A stretch of DNA of 6,428 nucleotides, taken from Actinomycetes bacterium. Its GTDB lineage: Bacteria > Actinomycetota > Actinomycetes > Prado026. Location of the stretch: the NCBI GenBank assembly GCA_025455945.1, contig JALOLN010000116.1:1-6428 (forward strand). The letters are read 5' to 3'. The position numbers and the translations under genes are program-made. Positions 4,571-6,428 of the stretch are shown here, in pieces. Each line of letters opens with the position of its first letter. Position 1 is the stretch's first letter. Below the pieces are notes generated by a model, which was not told where the DNA came from, did no database searches, and saw only the letters and a program-made list of their open reading frames with translations.

Positions 4571-5137
4571 ATGACGCCCTGCTTCGACGTCATCGTCCTC
4601 GCCGGCGGGGTGGCACGCCGGTTCGGCTCGGACAAGCTGGCGCTGCTGCTCGACCGGGTGCTCGACGGGCTCCCGGACGACGCCCGGACGGTGGTCTGCG
4701 CCGGGCCGGCACGGCCGACCCGGCGGTCGGGTGTGCGGTGGGTCCGGGAGGACCCCCCGCTCGGCGGACCGCTCGCCGGGCTGGCCGCCGGGGTGCCGCT
4801 GACGACGTCGGCCGTCGTGGTCGTCGTGGGCGGCGACATGCCCGACGTGGGCCGGGCGGTGCCCGCGCTGGTCTCGGCGGCGCACGAGACGCACCGGCCG
4901 GCGCTGCTCCTGGACGCCGGGGGCCGCCGGCAGCCCCTCGCCAGCGCGTGGCCCCGGGCGCTGCTGCAGGCTGCCCTCGAGCGGATCGGCCCCCCGTCGG
5001 GCCGACCGTTGCGCGACCTGCTGGCCGAGGTCGCGGCGACGCCGCTGGCTGACGTCCCCGACGCCTGGGGGGCGGCCCGGGACGTCGACGTCCCGGACGA
5101 CCTCAGTGCACCGGATCGACGAGCACCCCGGGGTTGA
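4571..5137 (+). CDS. mobA: MobA-like molybdenum cofactor guanylyltransferase / NTP transferase
   Basis: The family transfers a nucleotide from NTP to a cofactor; MobA makes the guanine dinucleotide form of molybdenum cofactor in the cytoplasm. The product is 188 residues. Residues 10-22, LAGGVARRFGSDK, are the nucleotide-binding signature LAGGxxxRxGxDK. GPLAGL (66-71) is conserved in the family, GGDMP (87-91) provides the magnesium-binding aspartate D89, RQPLASAW (120-127) matches the acceptor-side block, and DVDVPDDL (171-178) corresponds to the C-terminal N-x-N/D-T-P-E-D-L motif. Between the signature lysine and LLDRVL the usual G-x-P loop is missing, a deletion of about six residues, so specificity or activity may differ. 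It starts 17 bases after the coiled-coil gene and may be co-transcribed; no strong ribosome binding site is seen. Its last 35 bases overlap the convergent FAD oxidase gene. Related enzymes such as MocA or another sugar or cofactor nucleotidyltransferase remain possible. Confidence 0.82.
   Translation: MTPCFDVIVLAGGVARRFGSDKLALLLDRVLDGLPDDARTVVCAGPARPTRRSGVRWVREDPPLGGPLAGLAAGVPLTTSAVVVVVGGDMPDVGRAVPALVSAAHETHRPALLLDAGGRRQPLASAWPRALLQAALERIGPPSGRPLRDLLAEVAATPLADVPDAWGAARDVDVPDDLSAPDRRAPRG
5077..5096 (-). terminator. 20-bp perfect palindrome after the FAD oxidase stop, terminator-like
   Basis: CCGGGACGTCGACGTCCCGG is its own reverse complement. As RNA from the minus strand it can form an eight-pair stem with a TCGA loop, six bases past the stop codon of the FAD oxidase gene. 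No T run follows, so a canonical intrinsic terminator is not shown. On the plus strand the same bases encode residues within ARDVDVPD of the MobA-like protein. Confidence 0.45.
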
Positions 5138-6428
5138 GGATCCCGCGCGGGTCGAGGGCGGTCTTGGCCGCGCGCAGCGCCGCGGCGAAGGGCTCCGGCC
5201 GCTGCCGGTCGTACCACCGCCGGTGGTCGCGGCCCACCGCGTGGTGGTGCGTGATCGTGCCCCCGGCGGTGAGGACCGCCTCGGAGACGGCGGCCTTGAT
5301 GTCGTCCCACTGCTGGACGGTGCTCCCCCACCGGCCGACGGCGTACACACCGAAGTAGGGCGCCGGACCGTCCGGGTAGACGTGGGTGAAGCGGCAGGTC
5401 ACCGCGCCCGGGGCGCCGACTGAGGTGAACGCGGCCTGGGCCGCCTCGAGCACGGTCGACCGAAGCTCCTCGAACCGGTCCCACGTGCAGGCCGTCTCGA
5501 AGGTCTCGACGATCACCGACTGGGCCGCGAGGGCGTCGCGCTGGTACGGCATCCGCAGGAAGGCGGACCGCCACGCCTCCGCCGCCCCCGCAGCTGGCCT
5601 GACCACGTCGGCGTCGGCGTGCCGCACCGGCTCGGGCAGGGTGCCCCCGTGTTCGCGGCAGATCTCGACGGCACGCGCCATCCCCGCGTCCACCGGGTGG
5701 TCCGACGACTCGAAGCCCAGGACGAGGACGCCGCCGCCCGTTGCGGCCCCGGCGTTCACCAGGGCTTCGAGCGGGTCGAGCAACCGACAGTTCGCCGGGT
5801 ACAGCGCCGCCTGCGCGATGGCCCTTGTCGCCGCCACGCCGTGGGCGTAGTCCGTGAAGTGCACCGCCGCACTCGCCCGCCAGCGCGGCCGCTGCTGCAG
5901 CCGCACCCAGGCCTCGGTGATCACGCCGAGCGCCCCCTCCGACCCCAGGAACAGCCGGTCGGGGGACGGTCCGGCACCGGAGCCGGGCAGTCGTCTGGAC
6001 TCGCTGACGCCCGACGGCGTGACGACGCGCAGGGACTCCACGAGGTCGTCGATGTGCGTGTAGACCGTGGCGAAGTGACCGCCGGCGCGGGTGGCCAGCC
6101 AGCCCCCGAGCGTGGAGAACTCGAACGACTGGGGGAAGTGCCGCAGCGAGAGGCCCTGCTCGCGCAGCCGGCCCTCGAGAGCCGGCCCGAGGATGCCCGC
6201 CTGGATCCGGGCGGCCCGGGTCACGGGGTCGACCTCCAGGACCCGGTCCAGCCCGCGGACGTCGAGGCTGACGACGCCGCGGAAGTCGCCCTCGACGCGG
6301 GGCTCCACCCCGCCGACCACGGACGTGCCACCGCCGAAGGGGATGACGGCCACCCGGGCATCGGTGCACCAGTCGAGGACGTCGACGACCTGTGCCTCAC
6401 TCCGGGGCCGGACGACCAGGTCGGGCAC
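5103..6428 (-). CDS. FAD-linked oxidase, alkyldihydroxyacetonephosphate synthase (AGPS) type, N-terminus missing
   Basis: This is a flavoprotein of the vanillyl-alcohol oxidase/PCMH superfamily. The 441 visible residues start in the FAD-binding domain: VVRPRSEAQV (5-14), the pyrophosphate loop PFGGGTSVVGG (30-40), FSTLGGWLATRAGG (104-117), IDDLVESLRVVTPSG (126-140) and GSEGALGVITEA (162-173). The cap domain carries CRFTHVYPDG (345-354), then GGTITHHHAVGRDHRRWY (389-406), whose three histidines match the active-site HHH of AGPS. It ends DPRGILNPGVL (426-435). These blocks follow AGPS, which swaps the acyl group of acyl-DHAP for a fatty alcohol in ether lipid synthesis, more closely than glycolate or D-lactate dehydrogenases. 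M. tuberculosis Rv2251 is, from memory, a comparable actinobacterial flavoprotein beside a lipid kinase gene. The GTG at the window edge is probably internal, because bacterial members are usually about 520-540 residues and PDLVVRP is normally preceded by about 80-90 residues. The gene converges with the MobA-like gene. Substrate in this organism is unproven. Confidence 0.88.
   Translation of the reverse strand: MPDLVVRPRSEAQVVDVLDWCTDARVAVIPFGGGTSVVGGVEPRVEGDFRGVVSLDVRGLDRVLEVDPVTRAARIQAGILGPALEGRLREQGLSLRHFPQSFEFSTLGGWLATRAGGHFATVYTHIDDLVESLRVVTPSGVSESRRLPGSGAGPSPDRLFLGSEGALGVITEAWVRLQQRPRWRASAAVHFTDYAHGVAATRAIAQAALYPANCRLLDPLEALVNAGAATGGGVLVLGFESSDHPVDAGMARAVEICREHGGTLPEPVRHADADVVRPAAGAAEAWRSAFLRMPYQRDALAAQSVIVETFETACTWDRFEELRSTVLEAAQAAFTSVGAPGAVTCRFTHVYPDGPAPYFGVYAVGRWGSTVQQWDDIKAAVSEAVLTAGGTITHHHAVGRDHRRWYDRQRPEPFAAALRAAKTALDPRGILNPGVLVDPVH

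Noticed and set aside
4504..6369. 621-codon minus-strand frame overlapping the FAD oxidase
   Set aside because: It is a shifted-frame shadow with Arg/Pro/Gly-rich composition; the oxidase frame carries all family motifs.

Overview
The base composition is very GC-rich, codons end strongly in G or C, and GTG starts, signal peptide style and gene families all point to a high-GC actinobacterium. The Geodermatophilaceae (Blastococcus, Geodermatophilus, Modestobacter) are a reasonable guess, but that is an inference. Nothing in the window is a phage, a transposase, a CRISPR array or an RNA gene.

Layout. Positions 1-110 (minus) hold the start of a secreted protein that runs off the left edge. Positions 250-4040 (minus) form a likely operon read as aldehyde dehydrogenase -> tdh -> kbl. 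tdh and kbl overlap by four bases (GTGA) and encode the two-step route from threonine to glycine plus acetyl-CoA. The GabD-like aldehyde dehydrogenase lies 93 bases upstream of tdh. Positions 4041-4157 are a divergent intergenic region with a perfect 10-bp inverted repeat between two candidate promoters. Positions 4158-4553 (plus) encode a small coiled-coil protein made of ten heptads. Positions 4571-5137 (plus) encode a MobA-like nucleotidyltransferase. Positions 5103-6428 (minus) encode an FAD-linked oxidase of the alkyl-DHAP synthase type whose N-terminus lies beyond the right edge. It converges on the MobA-like gene with a 35-base overlap of coding ends.

How it works together. Tdh oxidises threonine to 2-amino-3-oxobutyrate and Kbl cleaves this with CoA, so the core of the window is threonine catabolism and glycine/acetyl-CoA supply. 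The aldehyde dehydrogenase may dispose of an aldehyde linked to this route or may be an unrelated GabD-type enzyme. No functional link is visible between the coiled-coil protein, the MobA-like protein and the FAD oxidase.

The least explained structure is a 33-base repeat with a palindromic core (TCAAGGG-N-CCCTTGA type). One copy overlaps the stop codon of kbl (236-268). A second, differing at one base, lies just after the aldehyde dehydrogenase gene (2527-2559). A diverged inverted copy sits at the start of the signal-peptide gene (107-134). I found no convincing new multi-gene system. The best leads are this repeat family, the divergent inverted repeat, and a 20-bp palindrome that serves both a protein motif and a possible terminator.
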